Part shown: positions 23,251-25,176 of the stretch, in pieces
How the letters are laid out: every line of letters starts with the position of its first letter
How positions within the stretch are numbered: the first letter of the stretch is position 1
The notes under the pieces: generated by a model
What the model saw: the letters and a program-made list of their open reading frames with translations, nothing else
Databases searched by the model: none
What the model was told of the DNA's origin: nothing
Origin: JANRKN01 sp033763435
Lineage (GTDB): Bacteria > Planctomycetota > Phycisphaerae > Phycisphaerales > UBA1924
Direction of reading: 5' to 3'
DNA length: 25,176 nt
Assembly (NCBI GenBank): GCA_033763435.1
Contig: JANRKN010000050.1
Location: 1-25,176 of the forward strand
Position numbers and translations under genes: made by a program

Positions 23251-23273
23251 GCGCGGAACCGGGTGTTCCGCGC
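23251..23273 (+). other. Strong GC hairpin between the COG3014-like and YcfL-like genes
   Basis: GCGCGGAAC (23251-23259) and GTTCCGCGC (23265-23273) form a perfect 9-bp stem with a CGGGT loop, 53 bases before the next ATG. No T tract follows on either strand, so it is not a classic terminator. It may protect the upstream mRNA from 3' decay or mark a processing site that sets different levels for the two lipoproteins. Confidence 0.55.
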
Positions 23274-23325
23274 AGCGTCGAGTGAGTGGTGGCGGGGCGG
23301 GGGTTGGCAGGACAGGAGTGGATCG

Positions 23326-23760
23326 ATGAACGTGCGGTTGTACTCAGCGGCAATTCTCGGCTCGGTGTGTGTGCTCGTCGGCGCGGGCTGCCAGCCCAAC
23401 CCGCGCGGCCCGATCGGCGCGGGCGCCGACATGACCAGCCGGCAGACCGACCCCGCCGTGACGATTGATCAGGACCTTGCGCCCTACGTCGTCGTGCGCT
23501 ACAACGACATCAAGGTCTCGGGCGGCGACGGCACGCGCCCCATGCAGGTCGCGGTGCCCGTGCGCCTCACGAGCGACCAAGGCACCGAGAGCCGCATCCA
23601 GTACAAGTTCGAATTCTTCGACGCGAACGACGTGCCCCTGCGCGTGCAGATGGGCTGGAAGTATCAGGTCCTGCCCTCGCGCAACGAGGTCGTCCTGCAG
23701 GGCACCGCGATGGACACGATCGCCCGCAAGTGGCGCATGTCGATCCGCCTTGCGCGCTGA
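23326..23760 (+). CDS. YcfL-like lipoprotein (DUF1425)
   Basis: A 144-aa lipoprotein with a short leader and Cys22 in LVGAGC; the -3 residue is Gly, slightly off the usual lipobox. The mature part is a beta sandwich with DIKVSGGDGTRPMQVAVPVR, YKFEFFDANDVPLRVQMGW, and a final ARKWRMSIRLA strand, as in YcfL/DUF1425 proteins. In enterobacteria ycfL is next to lpoB, and here it again sits in an LpoB-like cluster. AGGAGTG (23314-23320) fixes the ATG at 23326; an upstream frame from 23170 would read the repeats and hairpin as Arg/Gly/Trp-rich junk and bury the signal peptide. Function unknown; outer-membrane lipoprotein acting with its neighbours is inferred. Confidence 0.85.
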   Translation: MNVRLYSAAILGSVCVLVGAGCQPNPRGPIGAGADMTSRQTDPAVTIDQDLAPYVVVRYNDIKVSGGDGTRPMQVAVPVRLTSDQGTESRIQYKFEFFDANDVPLRVQMGWKYQVLPSRNEVVLQGTAMDTIARKWRMSIRLAR

Positions 23761-23833
23761 GCGTGATCCGCCCGCGGGCCCTCGCACACCGTTCGCACGC
23801 AGAGACACGCACACACACCTTTCGAGCACCACC

Positions 23834-25176
23834 ATGAACACTCTTTCTCGCGTCGCTTCGATGGTTCTTCTGGCCGGCACCGTCTCGGCCGCGCTCGCGC
23901 AGGACCGTCTGCCCGAGCCCCCGCCCGCGCCGACGCCCTCGGTCACCGAGCGTCTGCGCGTCGAGGGCTACGAGGAGTTCCTCGCGGCGTACAAGCGCGC
24001 GGGCTCGCCCAGACTGCTCGTGTACACCGACATCGTCTCGGTGACCGGCAGCGCGCAGAAGACCCTGAACGACTTGGGCACGGTCTCGCGCCTGGGCAAC
24101 CGCGTGCAGGACCTCTTCGCCGGGCCCGAGGTGGTGCTGGTGAACCTGCCCGCGGGCGAGATCCTGACCGCCGAGGCGCGCGCGAGCCTGCGCAGCAACG
24201 ACGAGTTCGGTGCGGCCCGCATCGTCGGCCAGCGCGTGGGCGCCGACGTCGTCGTGTTCATCCGTCTCATCGAACAGTCCGGGCGCAGCGACGGCAGCTC
24301 GTACGCGGGCACCTACGTCATCGCCGACCTCTCCCGCGGCACCAACATCGGCAGCAACACCTTCGACATGTTCCCCGAGAAGGGCCAGACCGATTTCACC
24401 AGCCGCCGCATGGGCGAGTATGCCCGTGCGATTGCCAAGGCCGTCGTCACGCGGTTCATCGAGCAGTTCCCGGGCCCGAGCGCAACCCCCGCCGCCGTCG
24501 CCCCCGTCTCGCCCGCCACGGAGCCGATCAGCACGCAGACGCCCGCGCAGGTGCCGCCCCCGCTCGATCCGGCCAAGCCTCAGGCCAGCGCGCCGACGCC
24601 TCAGCCCGTCGCGCCCCCGATGGCGTATCGGCGCTTCTCGATCCGCGTCGTGGGCAACTACGAGGACCAGGACCTGATCGCCTTCCGCGACGCGCTGCGC
24701 TCGACGTGGGGCATCCGGCCCGACTCGGTCATGCTGCGTCAGGAATCAGACTCAAACTCCGGCGCGCTCAGCACCTTCGAGCTGATGGCCGGCATCGACA
24801 CGCTCGAGCTTCGCTCGGCCGTTCGGCGCGTCGCGATCGAACGCCTCGGCATGGAAGCCAACGTCATCGAGAGCCGCGAAGGCCTCATCTCCCTCAAGCT
24901 CGAGCCGGTCACGTTCAGCTCGCGCCAGCGCATGCTCGCGGGCGGCGCGTGGAACGGGCGCAACGAAGAGGCACGCCTGCAGATGCTCCGCGCGTACGAG
25001 GTCGCGGGCCGGCCCCGCATCGCGATCATGGTCAACAACGCCAAGCCCGTCGTCGATGGCCTCGAGGCCGACGCGGCGCTCGCGAGCGCGCCGGGGCAGA
25101 CCAGCGAGAACGCCGTGAACGTCGTCGTGAGCCCGCGCGTCGTGCTGGGCGCCAATGCCGAGAGCGGCTCGACGCA
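23834..25176 (+). CDS. Secreted protein of the LpoB/YcfL cluster, 3' end outside the window
   Basis: The frame stays open to the last base (447 whole codons seen). A signal peptide MNTLSRVASMVLLAGTVSA ends with an Ala-Leu-Ala site before Gln23, so it is exported but not a lipoprotein. A first domain (about 35-210; RLLVYTDIVSVTG, GQRVGADVVVFIRLIEQSG, AGTYVIADLSRGTNIG) resembles the alpha/beta fold of CsgG/LpoB-like proteins. A Pro/Ala/Gln-rich linker (about 215-260) leads to a second domain (about 262-360; RRFSIRVVGNYEDQDLIAFR, ISLKLEPVTF). Then PRIAIMVNNAKPVV may begin another such domain. No ribosome site is evident before the ATG; a CA-rich run precedes it. Function unknown; probably the periplasmic partner of the four lipoproteins upstream. 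Confidence 0.8.
   Translation, partial: MNTLSRVASMVLLAGTVSAALAQDRLPEPPPAPTPSVTERLRVEGYEEFLAAYKRAGSPRLLVYTDIVSVTGSAQKTLNDLGTVSRLGNRVQDLFAGPEVVLVNLPAGEILTAEARASLRSNDEFGAARIVGQRVGADVVVFIRLIEQSGRSDGSSYAGTYVIADLSRGTNIGSNTFDMFPEKGQTDFTSRRMGEYARAIAKAVVTRFIEQFPGPSATPAAVAPVSPATEPISTQTPAQVPPPLDPAKPQASAPTPQPVAPPMAYRRFSIRVVGNYEDQDLIAFRDALRSTWGIRPDSVMLRQESDSNSGALSTFELMAGIDTLELRSAVRRVAIERLGMEANVIESREGLISLKLEPVTFSSRQRMLAGGAWNGRNEEARLQMLRAYEVAGRPRIAIMVNNAKPVVDGLEADAALASAPGQTSENAVNVVVSPRVVLGANAESGST

Noticed and set aside
23170..23325. Upstream start for the YcfL-like gene
   Set aside because: It would translate the G-rich repeats and the hairpin and place the lipoprotein leader 52 residues inside the protein.

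Overview
This is a GC-rich, gene-dense window from a Gram-negative, didermic bacterium. Evidence for an outer membrane is the type VI secretion (T6SS) baseplate genes and a run of lipoproteins with lipoboxes. The combination of a compact T6SS locus, LysM/SpaA-like accessory genes and an extended LpoB/COG3014/YcfL lipoprotein cluster makes me favour Planctomycetota (Phycisphaerae-like), with Myxococcota-type bacteria as the alternative. This is a guess from gene style only; no rRNA or other marker is present.

Region 1 (1-9046): T6SS core genes on the + strand in the order tssE, tssF, tssG, tssH(clpV) and vgrG(tssI). They supply the baseplate wedge (TssE/F/G), the sheath-recycling AAA+ ATPase (ClpV) and the needle tip (VgrG). 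The sheath, tube and membrane-complex genes are not in view and presumably lie to the left.

Region 2 (9060-17943): a VgrG-linked cargo island. Two + strand modules each start with a small protein of the same unnamed family (9060 and 14489). They share an almost invariant N-terminal segment and a SpaA/transthyretin-like C-terminal domain. The first is followed by a cytosolic-looking M23 (LytM) peptidase, the second by a LysM-like protein with an HExxH zinc site and then an all-helical 360-aa protein. Between them, on the - strand, lies a two-gene unit: a LysM + SpaA-like + peptidoglycan-binding protein, then a 1180-aa protein I cannot assign. That protein carries a faint, collinear resemblance to the ATP/metal-binding motifs of anthrax-EF/CyaA/ExoY nucleotidyl cyclase toxins. 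I read the island as a set of T6SS effectors with a candidate new loading/adaptor family.

Region 3 (18000-19711): purE-purK, overlapping by 4 bases, a housekeeping purine operon that marks the edge of the T6SS locus. It appears to start from an extended -10 promoter placed so close to the ATG that the mRNA may be almost leaderless.

Region 4 (19891-25176, open at the right end): a cell-envelope cluster of two LpoB-like lipoproteins, a COG3014-type lipoprotein, a YcfL-like (DUF1425) lipoprotein and a secreted protein cut by the window end. In enterobacteria ycfL sits beside lpoB, the activator of PBP1b; here the set is enlarged.

No gene-free stretch exceeds about 190 bases. The longest gaps are 6738-6922 (G-rich 12-base repeats and a small GC hairpin), 19712-19890 (nothing convincing), 23174-23325 (14-base repeats and a strong hairpin) and 14338-14488 (divergent promoters). 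I found no tRNA, rRNA, CRISPR array, insertion sequence or canonical Rho-independent terminator. Long antisense open frames are GC-rich shadows rich in Arg/His/Ala.
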